A stretch of DNA of 64,000 bases from Pseudomonas putida (GCF_022627325.1 NZ_JAETZZ010000003.1:1-64000); one strand, 5' to 3'. Positions 1-10,590 are shown, numbered from the stretch's first letter. Notes: a model not told the origin generated them from the sequence alone. Program-made: numbers and translations.

Positions 1-53
1 TGTTAGGCCTGCCGCCAGCGTTCAATCTGAGCCATGATCAAACTCTTCAGTTC
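1..53 (-). rRNA. rrs: 16S ribosomal RNA, 5' end only (runs off left edge)
   Basis: Read on the minus strand, the first 53 bases give the conserved 16S 5' end, including the universal bacterial stretch AGAGTTTGATCATGGCTCAG and the helix that follows it. The mature 5' end lies at about position 53, judged by alignment with the usual GAACTGAAGAG start. The rest of the rRNA operon is to the left of the window. Boundary within a base or two. Confidence 0.97.
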
Positions 54-203
54 AATACTGCTTGGGTTTTTAAGAAACCCTAAACTTGGCTCAGCAATCT
101 CAAATGACTATGTGATTTCTCGCATGGTCACTTGTGATGCTGATAATCTTTTTGACTATCAGTCCGTACTCACAAGCACCCACACGAATTGCTTGATTCG
201 ATT

Positions 204-214
204 TGTTAAAGAGC
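204..214 (-). promoter_or_regulatory. boxA antitermination element in the rRNA leader
   Basis: Minus strand reads GCTCTTTAACA, a near-exact match to the rrn boxA that loads NusB/S10 and SuhB for antitermination. It lies about 150 nt upstream of mature 16S, the usual place. Seen directly; the function is by family. Confidence 0.85.
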
Positions 215-361
215 GTTTGGTTAAGAGCTTTTCGTCTCAACCGAGGCGCGCATTCTACGCTTTCCTCAGAGCCTGTCAAGCGTTTATTTTGAAGTTTTTT
301 GCGAGAAACTCGTTTAGCTTCAAACACTTGGCTCGCTTCGATCTCTCGTAGCGGGAGGCGA

Positions 362-389
362 ATAATACAGCGTTTAGAAGCGCTGTCAA
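362..389 (-). promoter_or_regulatory. rrn promoter P2 (minus strand)
   Basis: Minus strand shows TTGACA (389-384), a 16-bp spacer and TATTAT (367-362), followed by a GC-rich discriminator, as is typical of promoters repressed by ppGpp/DksA. It is the nearer of two tandem promoters, about 305 bp before 16S. Confidence 0.8.
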
Positions 390-505
390 CCACCATTTCA
401 ACCGCTATCGATCAGATGACCGAAGCACCTCCAGCACTACCTGGATTAAGCAACTCATTGAATTTCAAGGAGTTTCTCGTTCCGACTACGCTGGAAGTGG
501 GGCGC

Positions 506-533
506 ATTATAAGGGGATTCGAGAGGGCGTCAA
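506..533 (-). promoter_or_regulatory. rrn promoter P1 (minus strand)
   Basis: Minus strand shows TTGACG (533-528), a 16-bp spacer and TATAAT (511-506), then a GCGCCCC discriminator. An AT-rich tract just upstream (535-555) could be an UP element. With P2 and boxA it accounts for the gene-free stretch 54-613; I see nothing else there except an unassigned 541-613. Confidence 0.85.
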
Positions 534-613
534 CCTTTAATTACAAGAAAATGACACATAGACGGTAGTGGCTAGATAAAGCGTAAGGATGGTTTGACGT
601 GATCTTCTAGCAC

Positions 614-1228
614 CTAAGAAGCCACCCTTCCCCGCCGCCCCATGATTCGAGGCACGCGCCGCGCCACCGCTGGCACCCGCAGCACCATCAACAAGACCCC
701 GATGGCCGCGTAGATCGCCCACTCACGGAGATCGGAGCGCACGATCCACAGGAAATGCAGCAGGCCCAACCCGAGAATCACATAAACCAGCTTGTGCAGT
801 TTCTTCCAGCGTGCGCCCAAGCGCCGCTGGCTGTAGCGATTGGAAGTCACCGCCAGCGCCAGCAAACCCAGGAAGCCGAGGGCACCCACAATAATGTACG
901 GCCGCTTGCGCAGCTCGACGGCAAACTGCCCCCAATCCAGCCCCAGGATAAAGAACAGGTAGCAAAGCAGGTGCAACACGATATAGGCAAAACACCACAA
1001 CCCCAGCTGCCGACGCACAACGATCCACCCCGACCACCCCGTCAACTTCTGCAGCGGCGTCATGCTCAGCGTGATCAAAAGGAAGATCAACGCCCCCAGC
1101 CCAAGCCGATCCATAAGGATCTTCCCCGGGTCCGGTCCAAGCAGGTTCATGGCCGCCTCATACAACCACCACAGCGGAAACAGGCAACCGACGATAAAGA
1201 TCGCCAAGCGCAGCCAGGGATAACGCAT
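614..1228 (-). CDS. msrQ: MsrQ, heme-binding membrane subunit of the MsrPQ methionine sulfoxide reductase
   Basis: A 204-residue integral membrane protein (formerly YedZ) that passes quinone-pool electrons through heme b to periplasmic MsrP, which reduces methionine sulfoxide in envelope proteins. About six hydrophobic segments are visible, with histidines in membrane segments suited to heme ligation ([15 protein letters not shown]). The start is taken as the ATG at 1228, which overlaps the msrP stop as TGATG, so the pair should be translationally coupled; a TTG codon one position upstream is a weaker option. Strong family call from sequence and partner gene. Confidence 0.93.
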   Translation of the reverse strand: MRYPWLRLAIFIVGCLFPLWWLYEAAMNLLGPDPGKILMDRLGLGALIFLLITLSMTPLQKLTGWSGWIVVRRQLGLWCFAYIVLHLLCYLFFILGLDWGQFAVELRKRPYIIVGALGFLGLLALAVTSNRYSQRRLGARWKKLHKLVYVILGLGLLHFLWIVRSDLREWAIYAAIGVLLMVLRVPAVARRVPRIMGRRGRVAS

Positions 1229-2241
1229 CAATAGTTCTTCCGCAGGTCGAGGCCAGCGTACAGCGACGCCACTTCATCGGCGTAGCCATTGAACATCTGT
1301 GTCTGTCGCACATTGGGGCTGAACAGGCCACTGGGCAGGCGCCGCTCGCGCGCCTGGCTCCAACGCGGGTGATCGACCTCAGGGTTCACGTTGGCATAGA
1401 AACCATATTCATCAGGCGCAAGGCTCTCCCAGGTGGTGCGCGGCCGTTCGGCCACCAAGCTGATTCGAACGATCGACTTGATGCTCTTGAACCCATACTT
1501 CCACGGCACCACCAGCCGCAGCGGCGCACCGTTCTGGTTGGGCAGCTCCCGCCCATACATGCCGACCGCCAGGATCGCCAAGGGATTCATCGCCTCGTCC
1601 AGGCGCAAGCCCTCCTCATAAGGCCAATCGATCAAGGCGAAGCCCGAACGCTGCCCCGGCATGTTTTGCGGATCCTGCAGGGTCTCGAACCGCACATAGC
1701 GCGCCTTCGAAGTCGGTTCAACCTGCTTGAGCACCTGGGCCAGGGGAAAGCCCAGCCAGGGGATGACCATTGACCAGGCCTCCACGCAGCGCAACCGATA
1801 GATACGCTCTTCAAGCGCGTAGGGTTTGACAAAATCTTCCAGCGCATAGCGCCCGGGCTTGCCAACCTCGCCATCGACCACCACCGACCAGGGCTCGGTC
1901 TTCAGGCTCCCGCCATTGGCGGCTGGGTCGCCTTTATCAGGCCCGAACTCATAGAAGTTGTTGTAATGCGTGGCATCCTTGAAGGGCGTTATCGCCTCGT
2001 CTTTTACCGTCACGGCTTGCCAACGCGTTTCAGCCAGCTTGCTGGTGAACCAGGCCGGTGCGTTGCCTGCCTCGACATCTGCGTAACGCGATGCTTGGGC
2101 CGCGCGCGCCGCAAAGGGCATCGCACCCAGCGCAACGGCGGCCATGGAGCCACCCAACAGGGTACGACGGGAAAGGTAGATGCTTTCGGGCGTGATCTCC
2201 GATGCCTTGCAATCGGAAGACCTGGGAAGCTTTATAAGCAT
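1228..2241 (-). CDS. msrP: MsrP, periplasmic molybdopterin methionine sulfoxide reductase catalytic subunit
   Basis: A 337-residue precursor (formerly YedY). The N-terminus has a twin-arginine signal, SRRTLL with the arginines at residues 25-26, then a hydrophobic stretch ending in an AxA cleavage site (FAARA), so it is exported folded with its cofactor. The molybdenum-ligand cysteine is in YRLRCVEAW (Cys152), as in the sulfite-oxidase fold family. It repairs oxidised methionines in periplasmic proteins with electrons from MsrQ. First gene of the msrPQ pair; 76 bp separate it from pssA upstream. Confidence 0.95.
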   Translation of the reverse strand: MLIKLPRSSDCKASEITPESIYLSRRTLLGGSMAAVALGAMPFAARAAQASRYADVEAGNAPAWFTSKLAETRWQAVTVKDEAITPFKDATHYNNFYEFGPDKGDPAANGGSLKTEPWSVVVDGEVGKPGRYALEDFVKPYALEERIYRLRCVEAWSMVIPWLGFPLAQVLKQVEPTSKARYVRFETLQDPQNMPGQRSGFALIDWPYEEGLRLDEAMNPLAILAVGMYGRELPNQNGAPLRLVVPWKYGFKSIKSIVRISLVAERPRTTWESLAPDEYGFYANVNPEVDHPRWSQARERRLPSGLFSPNVRQTQMFNGYADEVASLYAGLDLRKNY

Positions 2242-2317
2242 GACGGCTCCACAGCACTGGTTAGCGGATGTACCAGTAAGACTATGGAGCCGCAGGGTTA
2301 TTCCATCATTAAATCAT

Positions 2318-3169
2318 TCAAGATTTACGATGGCGGCCTTTGAGCAGGAACTGGATCGGGCCGGAAGCGGCGTAGGCGAGGAAGATCAGCAGCAGGATGC
2401 GCGGCGGATCGCTGAATACCACGGCAAACACCAGCACCACCGCCAGGATCGCCACAAACGGCACGCGCCCCTTGAGGTCGAGCTCCTTGAAGCTGTTGTA
2501 CTTGATGTTGCTGACCATCAGCATACCGGCAGCGGCAACCAGCAGTGCCACCAGGAACGACAACTTGGACCCCTGGATGCCATAGTCGCTGAAGGCCCAC
2601 ACGGTGCCGGCCACCACCCCAGCGGCAGCCGGGCTGGCCAGGCCGATGAAGTAGCGCTTGTCAGCAGTACCGACCTGGGTATTGAAACGCGCCAGGCGCA
2701 GCGCGGCGCCAGCGACATAGATGAAGGCGACCATCCAGCCGACCTTGCCCATATCGCCCAGCGCCCAGCCGAAGGCCAGCAGGGCCGGGGCCACGCCGAA
2801 GGCGACCATGTCCGACAACGAATCGTACTCGGCCCCAAAGGCGCTCTGGGTGTTGGTCATGCGGGCGACGCGGCCATCGAGGCCGTCGAGCACCATGGCC
2901 ACGAAGATGGCAATGGCGGCAAAGGCAAAGTACTTGCTCGCCTCGCGCGGGTCGCCAGCACTGAGGGCGCTCTGCGCGCTCATCGAGTTGATGATGGAGT
3001 AGAAACCGGCAAACAGGTTGGCGGTGGTGAACAGGTTGGGCAACAGATAGATACCGCGATGGCGCACCTTGCGCCCTTCGGCATCATGCCCTTCTTCAAC
3101 GTGCTCATCGACAGGTAGCAGGCTTTCGGCGTCGGAGGGCTTGTTCGGCTCTTCGGGACGTTCGCTCAT
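2318..3169 (-). CDS. pssA: CDP-diacylglycerol-serine O-phosphatidyltransferase
   Basis: Makes phosphatidylserine from CDP-diacylglycerol and serine, the committed step to phosphatidylethanolamine, at the inner membrane. The 283-residue protein carries the CDP-alcohol phosphotransferase signature DG(x2)AR(x8)G(x3)D(x3)D, visible from DGLDGRVAR to EYDSLSD. A charged N-terminal tail of about 40 residues precedes several membrane segments, marking the type II (membrane) form rather than the E. coli peripheral type. It follows ilvC on the same strand with a terminator between, so its own promoter in 3170-3275 is likely. AAGGT precedes the ATG by 7 nt. Confidence 0.93.
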   Translation of the reverse strand: MSERPEEPNKPSDAESLLPVDEHVEEGHDAEGRKVRHRGIYLLPNLFTTANLFAGFYSIINSMSAQSALSAGDPREASKYFAFAAIAIFVAMVLDGLDGRVARMTNTQSAFGAEYDSLSDMVAFGVAPALLAFGWALGDMGKVGWMVAFIYVAGAALRLARFNTQVGTADKRYFIGLASPAAAGVVAGTVWAFSDYGIQGSKLSFLVALLVAAAGMLMVSNIKYNSFKELDLKGRVPFVAILAVVLVFAVVFSDPPRILLLIFLAYAASGPIQFLLKGRHRKS

Positions 3170-3278
3170 GGAGGGTACCTTGCAACAGGATGGAAAATGT
3201 TCGACACGGGCCCGCGAAACAGGTTCTGACGGCAGGCCACTGGTCTGCTTTATACCAGAAGCTGAATGCCAGAACGAA

Positions 3279-3302
3279 AAAACGCGGCCGAAGCCGCGTT
3301 TT
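3279..3302 (-). terminator. Intrinsic terminator after ilvC
   Basis: A 10-bp GC-rich stem around a TTCG-type tetraloop (minus strand AAAACGCGGC-TTCG-GCCGCGTTTT), running into a U tract and lying 18 bp past the ilvC stop codon. Ends the ilvIHC transcript before pssA. Confidence 0.9.
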
Positions 3303-3319
3303 TCATCATTCGATAAGAC

Positions 3320-4363
<1,044 letters not shown>

Positions 4364-4389
4364 CTACGGAGCCATCGCTAATTTTGAAT

Positions 4390-4881
4390 TCAGATGCTGA
4401 GCACTTTGTCGCCACGGGCAATGCCGGTGACGCCACTGCGCACGGTTTCGAGAATCGATGCAGTGCCGATGGCCTGGATGAAGCTGTCCAGTTTGTCGCT
4501 GGTACCGCTGAGCTGCACGGTGTACACGCTGGCGGTAACGTCGACGATCTGGCCACGGAAGATGTCCGTGGTGCGCTTGATCTCGGCACGCTGGGCACCG
4601 GTGGCCTTGACCTTGACCAGCATCAGTTCACGCTCGATGTGAGCGCTTTCCGACAGGTCGACAAGCTTGACCACTTCGACCAGCTTGTTGAGGTTCTTGG
4701 TGATCTGTTCGATCACTTCATCATGGCCAACGGTGGTCAGCGTCAGACGCGACAAGGTCGGGTCTTCGGTAGGCGCCACGGTCAGGCTTTCAATGTTGTA
4801 GTTGCGCTGGGAGAACAGGCCGACCACGCGGGACAGAGCTCCGGGTTCGTTTTCCAGCAGCAGGGAAATGATGTGCCGCAT
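4390..4881 (-). CDS. ilvH: Acetolactate synthase small (regulatory) subunit
   Basis: Regulatory partner of IlvI; binds valine through its N-terminal ACT domain and activates the catalytic subunit. The 163-residue chain opens with the typical ACT start (HIISLLLENEPGALSRVVG) and has the C-terminal ALS_ss domain. It begins one base past the ilvI stop region, so the two subunits are co-translated. Full length for the family. Confidence 0.97.
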   Translation of the reverse strand: MRHIISLLLENEPGALSRVVGLFSQRNYNIESLTVAPTEDPTLSRLTLTTVGHDEVIEQITKNLNKLVEVVKLVDLSESAHIERELMLVKVKATGAQRAEIKRTTDIFRGQIVDVTASVYTVQLSGTSDKLDSFIQAIGTASILETVRSGVTGIARGDKVLSI

Positions 4882-4882
4882 A

Positions 4883-6607
4883 TCAGGTACGCTCCGTCTT
4901 GCTCAGCCACATGTCACGCATCGAGCCATCCTTGATCTGCATCGGATAGACGTGCTCGGTACGGTCGACCGCGATGTCGATGAACACCAGGCGGTCCTTC
5001 ATCGCGAAGGCTTCCTCGAGCTTGGGCTTGAGGTCCTTCAGGCTGGTGATGCGGATACCCACATGGCCATAGGCCTCGGCCAGCTTGATGAAGTCAGGCA
5101 GCGACTCGACATAGGAATGCGAGTGGCGGCCGTTGTAGGCCATGTCCTGCCACTGACGGACCATGCCCAGCACGCCGTTGTTCAGGTTGACGATCTTCAC
5201 CGGCAGGCCGTACTGCATGCAGGTGGACAGCTCCTGGATGTTCATCTGGATGCTGCCTTCGCCCGTCACGCAGGCCACGTCCTGATCCGGGAAATTGAGC
5301 TTGATGCCCATGGCCGCCGGGAAACCGAAGCCCATGGTGCCCAGGCCACCGGAGTTGATCCAGCGGTTCGGCTTGTTGAAGCGGTAGTACTGCGCCGCGA
5401 ACATCTGGTGCTGGCCGACGTCGGAGGTGACGAAGGCATCGCCATTGGTCACTTCGCACAAGGTCTCGATGACGGTTTGCGGCTTGATGACGCTGCCGTC
5501 GCCCTTGTTGTACGGGAACAGGTCGCCATTACCGCGCCATTCGTCGATCTGCTTCCACCAGGCATCGGCCGCGGCCTTGTCTGGCTGCTCGCCGATTTCC
5601 TTGAGGATGCCCAGCATCTCGCTCAAAACGCTGTCGACCGGGCCCACGATCGGCACGTCGGCCTTGATCATCTTGGAGATCGACGCAGGGTCGATGTCGA
5701 TGTGAATGATCTTGGCATTCGGGCAGAACTTGGCCGGGCCATTGACCACGCGGTCATCGAAACGCGCGCCGACCGCGAAAATCACATCGGCATTGTGCAT
5801 GGCCATGTTGGCGGTGTAGCTGCCGTGCATGCCGAGCATGCCCAGGAACTGGCGGTCGGTACCCGGGAAGCCGCCAAGGCCCATCAGGGTATTGGTGACT
5901 GGCAGGTTCAGCGACTTGGCGATTTCGGTCAGCGCTTCGGAGCCGCCACCGAGGATCACACCGCCACCGGCATAAACGATCGGACGCTTGGCAGCCAGCA
6001 GCATCTCGGCAGCCTTGCGGATCTGGCCGGAGTGGCCACGCACTGCCGGGCTGTAGGAGCGCAGCTTGACCTTCTTCGGGTAAACGTATTCGAACTTCTC
6101 GGCCGGGTTGGTCATATCTTTTGGAATGTCGACCACGACCGGGCCTGGACGGCCGGATTGCGCCAGGTAGAAGGCTTTTTTCAGGATTTCAGGGATCTCG
6201 GTGGCATGTTTGATCATGAAGCTGTGCTTCACGATCGGCCGCGAGATGCCGATCATGTCGGTTTCCTGGAAGGCATCGGTACCCACCATGGTGCTAGGCA
6301 CCTGGCCGGACAGGATGACCATCGGAATCGAGTCCATGTAAGCGGTGGCAATACCGGTGATGGCATTGGTCGCGCCCGGGCCGGAGGTTACCAGCACCAC
6401 ACCGGCCTTGCCGGTGGCGCGGGCGTAGCCATCCGCCATATGGGTAGCGGCCTGCTCGTGACGAACCAGGATGTGCTCGACTTCCGGTTCTTTGAACAGG
6501 GCGTCGTAAACATGCAGGAGAGCACCACCAGGGTACCCGTAGATGTGCTTAACGCCTTCGTCACGCAAGAAGCGGACGACCATCTCAGCGCCAGATAAAA
6601 GCTCCAC
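4883..6607 (-). CDS. ilvI: Acetolactate synthase large (catalytic) subunit
   Basis: Thiamine-diphosphate enzyme condensing pyruvate with pyruvate or 2-oxobutyrate, the first common step of branched-chain synthesis. The catalytic glutamate is Glu51 ([14 protein letters not shown]), and the ThDP/Mg motif [12 protein letters not shown]...NLNN is in the C-terminal domain. I chose the GTG at 6607 (574 residues, starting VELLSGAEM). AGAGG sits 8 nt before it, whereas it abuts the upstream GTG at 6616 with no spacing. First gene of the operon, with a leader of about 240 nt. Confidence 0.96.
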   Translation of the reverse strand: MELLSGAEMVVRFLRDEGVKHIYGYPGGALLHVYDALFKEPEVEHILVRHEQAATHMADGYARATGKAGVVLVTSGPGATNAITGIATAYMDSIPMVILSGQVPSTMVGTDAFQETDMIGISRPIVKHSFMIKHATEIPEILKKAFYLAQSGRPGPVVVDIPKDMTNPAEKFEYVYPKKVKLRSYSPAVRGHSGQIRKAAEMLLAAKRPIVYAGGGVILGGGSEALTEIAKSLNLPVTNTLMGLGGFPGTDRQFLGMLGMHGSYTANMAMHNADVIFAVGARFDDRVVNGPAKFCPNAKIIHIDIDPASISKMIKADVPIVGPVDSVLSEMLGILKEIGEQPDKAAADAWWKQIDEWRGNGDLFPYNKGDGSVIKPQTVIETLCEVTNGDAFVTSDVGQHQMFAAQYYRFNKPNRWINSGGLGTMGFGFPAAMGIKLNFPDQDVACVTGEGSIQMNIQELSTCMQYGLPVKIVNLNNGVLGMVRQWQDMAYNGRHSHSYVESLPDFIKLAEAYGHVGIRITSLKDLKPKLEEAFAMKDRLVFIDIAVDRTEHVYPMQIKDGSMRDMWLSKTERT

Positions 6608-6739
6608 GTTGTTCACCTCTAAAACGCCAGAATACCGTCCCTAGTGGACGGGTCTTAATAGGTTTACTGCCAAGCAGAGCATGAGCGAACGTCAGCACTG
6701 ACTGAGCAAGTATTGGGAGCGCCCCAGAGTGTTGCGGGG

Positions 6740-6805
6740 TTATCCCACCCAGCGCGAGGTAACGCGTTGCGGGGTGTAACAGGTCGGCGCGGGTGTGCGC
6801 CTCAT
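6740..6805 (-). CDS. Possible 21-codon leader ORF in the ilvI 5' leader
   Basis: Minus strand ATG at 6805, TAA ending at 6740. The peptide begins MRRTPAPTCYTPQ and contains four threonine and two valine codons but no leucine or isoleucine. It lies inside the mRNA leader predicted from the promoter at 6856-6884. The Shine-Dalgarno match is weak (AAGCAG). It could be a leader peptide for attenuation, or chance; no family recognised. Confidence 0.25.
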   Translation of the reverse strand: MRRTPAPTCYTPQRVTSRWVG

Positions 6806-6855
6806 GATCTGCTTAGCGGGTCTGCTTCTGGCAGTCCCTCTAAAGCGGAATCTGG

Positions 6856-6884
6856 ATTCTTGTGATTTGGCGCCTACAAGTCAA
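6856..6884 (-). promoter_or_regulatory. Candidate promoter of ilvI-ilvH-ilvC
   Basis: Minus strand TTGACT (6884-6879), 17-bp spacer, AAGAAT (6861-6856). It would give a leader of about 240 nt to the ilvI start. The remainder of the gap 6608-7021 holds this leader, a small GGACGG/CCGTCC hairpin just before ilvI, and the yqcC terminator. Confidence 0.5.
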
Positions 6885-6970
6885 GAAAAATTATTGCCAA
6901 TTTTTCCTAAAGATGAATTCCAGCCACCACTAAAAACCGACACTGCAGCAGAAAAAATAACATTTACACA

Positions 6971-6996
6971 AAAAAGGGCCACAATCTGCGGCCCTT
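6971..6996 (-). terminator. Intrinsic terminator after yqcC
   Basis: Minus strand stem AAGGGCC/GGCCCTT with a 9-nt loop and a run of U residues, 25 bp past the yqcC stop; closes the mrcB-lpoP-yqcC transcript. Confidence 0.88.
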
Positions 6997-7021
6997 GAAG
7001 GAAAAATAGAAGAAATCAGGC

Positions 7022-7348
7022 TCAACTCGCGATCAATCGATCGAACTCTGCCAGCAGGCGCCGCAACTCACGACTCTGCTCCGGCCTGTCGACGAACACC
7101 GTCTCGGCCATCACCAGGATGCCCGAGGCGTTGGGCAGCGGTTGACCCAGCTCGATGATGATCTTCATGCGCGGCAGGAAGATCCACTGCAACCACTGCT
7201 CGAAGCTCATGCTGTCCACCGCAAAAGGCACCGTGCTGGCCAGCGCCTCATCGCTTGGCGGCTCGTCAGCCCACCACCCCTGCACGATCAACTCACGCTC
7301 GATGAGCAGCAGGTGGTCAGCGATATCCAGAATGCGCTGCTCGATCAT
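7022..7348 (-). CDS. yqcC: YqcC family protein
   Basis: A 108-residue soluble, mostly helical protein of the YqcC (DUF446) family; no enzymatic function is known to me. Conserved-looking features are the tryptophan-rich GWWADEPP near residue 25 and FEQWLQWIFLPRM near residue 50. The ATG at 7348 overlaps the lpoP stop as TGATG, so it is probably translated by coupling. Being third in the PBP1b operon is suggestive, but no role in cell-wall synthesis should be assumed. Confidence 0.85.
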   Translation of the reverse strand: MIEQRILDIADHLLLIERELIVQGWWADEPPSDEALASTVPFAVDSMSFEQWLQWIFLPRMKIIIELGQPLPNASGILVMAETVFVDRPEQSRELRRLLAEFDRLIAS

Positions 7349-8124
7349 CACGAGTTGACCCGCGCTTTCTGCCGGGCCAACGCGGCGCCAGCGCTGTCGC
7401 CCTGCTTCTCACGAGCCTGGGCGATGGTGTTCCACAGCTCGGCCTGAAGGTCAGGACGGCCATTGGCGTAAGTCAGGGCACGGCGCGCCAACTGCTCGGC
7501 CTGTGCTGCATCGCCTTGGGACAGGCGCACCTGCGCCAGACGGAACAGTACCTGCGGCTCGCGCGGGGCGATGCGCTGGGCGCGCTCCAGGCTCGAGGCT
7601 GCACCGTTGAAGTCGCCGCTGCCCTGTTGCGACTGGGCAGTGGTCAACAGGGCCAGCACCGGACCATCGAGCTGCTCGTCAGCCGACAGCCCACCGGATG
7701 CCGCACTGCTGCGCGGAATGCCGGTTGGCGCGCTGGCAGCGGCCGAGGCACTGTTCATCGACGCGATGTCGAACGGTTCGTCGGCGATCGGGTTGGGGTT
7801 GGTCTCCATCGGCGCAGATGTGCCGGGGCCAGGGGTAATCGGCGTGGTGCTGATCGGTGCCACGCCACTGCCTGCTGGGAACGTCTGGATGCCCGTGGCA
7901 CCGGCGCCTTGCGGAATCATCACGGTCACGCCGGAGTCCTCGGGCAGGGTTTGCGCTTGCGAGGTGCCGTTGTTGATGCCGGCCGCCGAGCGGTTGGCCG
8001 TCACCCGTTCGCTGTTGGACACCCGAGTGCTCGAGTCCACGACCGGGATGTTGCCACGCTGAACGCTGGAACAGCCCTGAAGCACCACCAGTGCCGTCAC
8101 GGCAGGAAACCACCACTTTTTCAC
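7348..8124 (-). CDS. lpoP: LpoP, TPR outer-membrane lipoprotein activator of PBP1b
   Basis: About 258 residues with a lipoprotein signal: KKWW, a hydrophobic core, then the lipobox LQGC. A long Pro/Thr/Ser/Ala-rich linker leads to a C-terminal tetratricopeptide region (VLALLTTAQSQQGSGDFNGA onward, roughly the last 100 residues). In P. aeruginosa the TPR lipoprotein LpoP, encoded next to the PBP1b gene, activates that synthase; this gene has the same position and architecture. The start is taken as the GTG at 8124, which has GAGGTG 4 nt before it; an upstream in-frame ATG at 8136 lacks one. Assignment rests on architecture and position. Confidence 0.85.
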   Translation of the reverse strand: MKKWWFPAVTALVVLQGCSSVQRGNIPVVDSSTRVSNSERVTANRSAAGINNGTSQAQTLPEDSGVTVMIPQGAGATGIQTFPAGSGVAPISTTPITPGPGTSAPMETNPNPIADEPFDIASMNSASAAASAPTGIPRSSAASGGLSADEQLDGPVLALLTTAQSQQGSGDFNGAASSLERAQRIAPREPQVLFRLAQVRLSQGDAAQAEQLARRALTYANGRPDLQAELWNTIAQAREKQGDSAGAALARQKARVNS

Positions 8125-8151
8125 TTCACACCTCATCAATGCTGCCAGGGC

Positions 8152-10473
8152 TTAATTCATCCAGCCTTTGACCCAGTCCATGACCGATTCTGCCGGATTT
8201 TGCTCGCCGCCGCAGATTGCGCCGGCGGGCGGTTCGCTGCCGCGAATATACGGCATCTGCACCGCTCCCGGACAGCTTGCGTCGGAACCCTGCCCACTGT
8301 AGGGGTCGATCCAGGCCTGTACCACGTTGTCTGGTTGCGGCATGTCCAGCGGCAGCGGGTCAGCCTTCTTCATGAAGCTGGTCCACACCTGCAGGGCACC
8401 GGTGGCACCGGTGAACGGCGTCTTGCCGTTATCGTCACGGCCCATCCACACCACCGCCAGCAGGTCCTGGCTGAAGCCAGAGAACCAGCTGTCACGCGAG
8501 TCGTTACTGGTACCGGTCTTGCCCGCCAGCGTCAGCGACCTGGGCAGCACGTTGTACACGGAGCGGCCGGTACCTTCGCGCATCACCCGCTGCATCGCGT
8601 TCTGCACCAGGTAGATAGAGCCCGGGTCGAAGGTCTGCTGGATCTGAAACGGGTAACGCTTGAGCGGCTCACCTTCGGCGGTAAGCACACTGCGGATGCC
8701 GCGCATCGGCGTATTGAAGCCGCCGTTGGCGATGGTCTGGTACATCGTCGCCACCTGCATCGGCGACATGCCACCGGCCCCCAGCAGCATTGCCGGGAAC
8801 GGCTGCCAATCGACATTGACCCCGAGCCGGCCAATGGTCTTGATGACGTTGGGCACACCTACTTCCAGGCCGATCTTGGCGGTCGACAAGTTGTAGGAAT
8901 TGGCCAGCCCCTGGTACAGGTAAATGGTGCCATGCGGGCGGCGATCGTAGTTCTGCGGGCGCCACACTTGGCCATTGGCGCCCTTGACCGAAAACGCCTC
9001 GTCCTGCACCCAACTGGTCAGGGTGTACTTGCTCGGCTGCTCCAGCGCGGTGAGGTACACCGCTGGCTTGACCAGCGAGCCAATCGGCCGCACGGCATCG
9101 ATGGCACGGTTGAAGCCGGCGAATCCGGCCTGACGGCTGCCGATGAGCGCCTGCACCTCACCGGTTTCCGGGTTGGTCACGACCATCGCCGATTCGACCT
9201 CGTCAGCGCCTTTGCGCCCTGCCAGACGCTTGAAGGTCTCATTCATCGAGGTTTCGGCCTTCATCTGCAGGATCGGGTCGAAACTGGTGAAGATGCGCAG
9301 GCCTTCTTCAGTAAGGTCCTCGTCGCGATAGTCCTGGCGCAGTTGACGCTTGACCAGGTCGAGGAAGGCCGGGAACGAACTGTCGGCCAGGCTGCCCCGC
9401 TTGGTCACGCCCAGCGGCATCTTCTTGGCCGCATCGACCGCCTCCTGGCTGGCAACGCCCTGCTCGGCCACAAGGTCCAGGACCAGGTTACGCCGCGCCA
9501 GGGCCCGCTCAGGGTGGCGACGCGGGTTGTAGTAGGACGGCCCCTTGACCATACCCACCAGCAAGGCGATCTGGTGCAACTTGAGTTCCGACAGCGGTTG
9601 GCTGAAGAAGAACTGGCTGGCCAGGCCAAAGCCGTGCACGGCGCGCTGGCCATCCTGGCCGACGAACACCTCGTTGAGGTAGGCCTCGAGGATTTCGCGC
9701 TTGTCGTAGTGCATCTCCAGCAGTACGGCCATCATCGCTTCAGTCAGCTTGCGGGTGAGGGTGCGTTCGCTGGTCAGGTAGAAGTTCTTCACCAACTGCT
9801 GGGTCAGGGTACTGCCACCCTGGCGCATGGTACCGGCGGAGGTGTTGACCCACACAGCACGCGCGATGGACTTGGGCGACACGCCGAAGTGGCTGTAAAA
9901 GTCTCGGTCTTCGGTTGCCACCAGGGTTTCGAGCAAGTACGGGGGCACCTGATCGATCTTGATCAGGATGCGGTCCTCGAGGTTCTTCGGGTAGATGCCG
10001 CCGATCATCAACGGCTCGAGGCGCACCACATCCAGCTTGGCATTGTTGGCGCCGGACAGCCCGGCAACGTAGTCGCCGGAGAAGCGCACACGCACGAACT
10101 GCGCAGGTTCCATCCCCTCATAGAACTGGAAGCCGCGGGTGTTGAGGTCGACGGTATTACCGTTGACAGCCGCAGCGCCCGGGCCATTGGCCGCGCTTTC
10201 TCGACGGTAGCCGAGGGCATCGAGTTCGGTGAGGAAGTCGTTCTTGCTCAGCTTCTGGCCGACGAACAGCTCCAGCGGCCGGGCATATACCTTGGCCGGG
10301 ATGGTCCAGCGCTTGCCGGAGAACTTCTCCTGGACGACAGCATCGAGGTAAACCGCGAAGCCGGCAACGATCACCAGGCCGACCAGGCTGAGCTTGAACG
10401 CCCAGCCCAGCCAGGCGCGCGAGCGGCCGGTCGGGCGTTTCTTAGGGGTACGGGAATTTCGGGTTCGAGTCAT
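8152..10473 (-). CDS. mrcB: Penicillin-binding protein 1B (bifunctional peptidoglycan synthase)
   Basis: A 773-residue class A PBP that polymerises lipid II and cross-links the strands in the periplasm. A basic cytoplasmic tail and one membrane segment (residues about 22-48) precede a UB2H-like domain, then the GT51 domain with catalytic Glu in EDRDFYSHFG (about residue 188) and GSTLTQQLVKN. The transpeptidase domain shows SLVK (Ser near 463), SYN and KTGTS (near 650). Heads the mrcB-lpoP-yqcC operon; the lipoprotein downstream is its likely activator. Confidence 0.96.
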   Translation of the reverse strand: MTRTRNSRTPKKRPTGRSRAWLGWAFKLSLVGLVIVAGFAVYLDAVVQEKFSGKRWTIPAKVYARPLELFVGQKLSKNDFLTELDALGYRRESAANGPGAAAVNGNTVDLNTRGFQFYEGMEPAQFVRVRFSGDYVAGLSGANNAKLDVVRLEPLMIGGIYPKNLEDRILIKIDQVPPYLLETLVATEDRDFYSHFGVSPKSIARAVWVNTSAGTMRQGGSTLTQQLVKNFYLTSERTLTRKLTEAMMAVLLEMHYDKREILEAYLNEVFVGQDGQRAVHGFGLASQFFFSQPLSELKLHQIALLVGMVKGPSYYNPRRHPERALARRNLVLDLVAEQGVASQEAVDAAKKMPLGVTKRGSLADSSFPAFLDLVKRQLRQDYRDEDLTEEGLRIFTSFDPILQMKAETSMNETFKRLAGRKGADEVESAMVVTNPETGEVQALIGSRQAGFAGFNRAIDAVRPIGSLVKPAVYLTALEQPSKYTLTSWVQDEAFSVKGANGQVWRPQNYDRRPHGTIYLYQGLANSYNLSTAKIGLEVGVPNVIKTIGRLGVNVDWQPFPAMLLGAGGMSPMQVATMYQTIANGGFNTPMRGIRSVLTAEGEPLKRYPFQIQQTFDPGSIYLVQNAMQRVMREGTGRSVYNVLPRSLTLAGKTGTSNDSRDSWFSGFSQDLLAVVWMGRDDNGKTPFTGATGALQVWTSFMKKADPLPLDMPQPDNVVQAWIDPYSGQGSDASCPGAVQMPYIRGSEPPAGAICGGEQNPAESVMDWVKGWMN

Positions 10474-10590
10474 GGCGGCGGATTATACGCACTTTGTAAA
10501 GGCTGGGCAGGCGCCCTCTGGCGGTATGCAGGGACGGCACCATTGACCATAATGGCGCCTTCGAATTCCCTGCCCCCGGAAGGATTTCCC

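Noticed and set aside
34-568. Short open frames on both strands upstream of 16S
   Set aside because: They lie across the rRNA leader and its promoters, have no ribosome sites and are not protein-like.
6795-6998. 67-codon plus-strand frame between ilvI and yqcC
   Set aside because: Covers the ilv promoter and the yqcC terminator; composition not protein-like.
7516-10590. Long plus-strand frame running into the APH/AAA gene
   Set aside because: It is antisense to lpoP and mrcB; the real gene starts at the GTG 10591 behind GGAAGGA.
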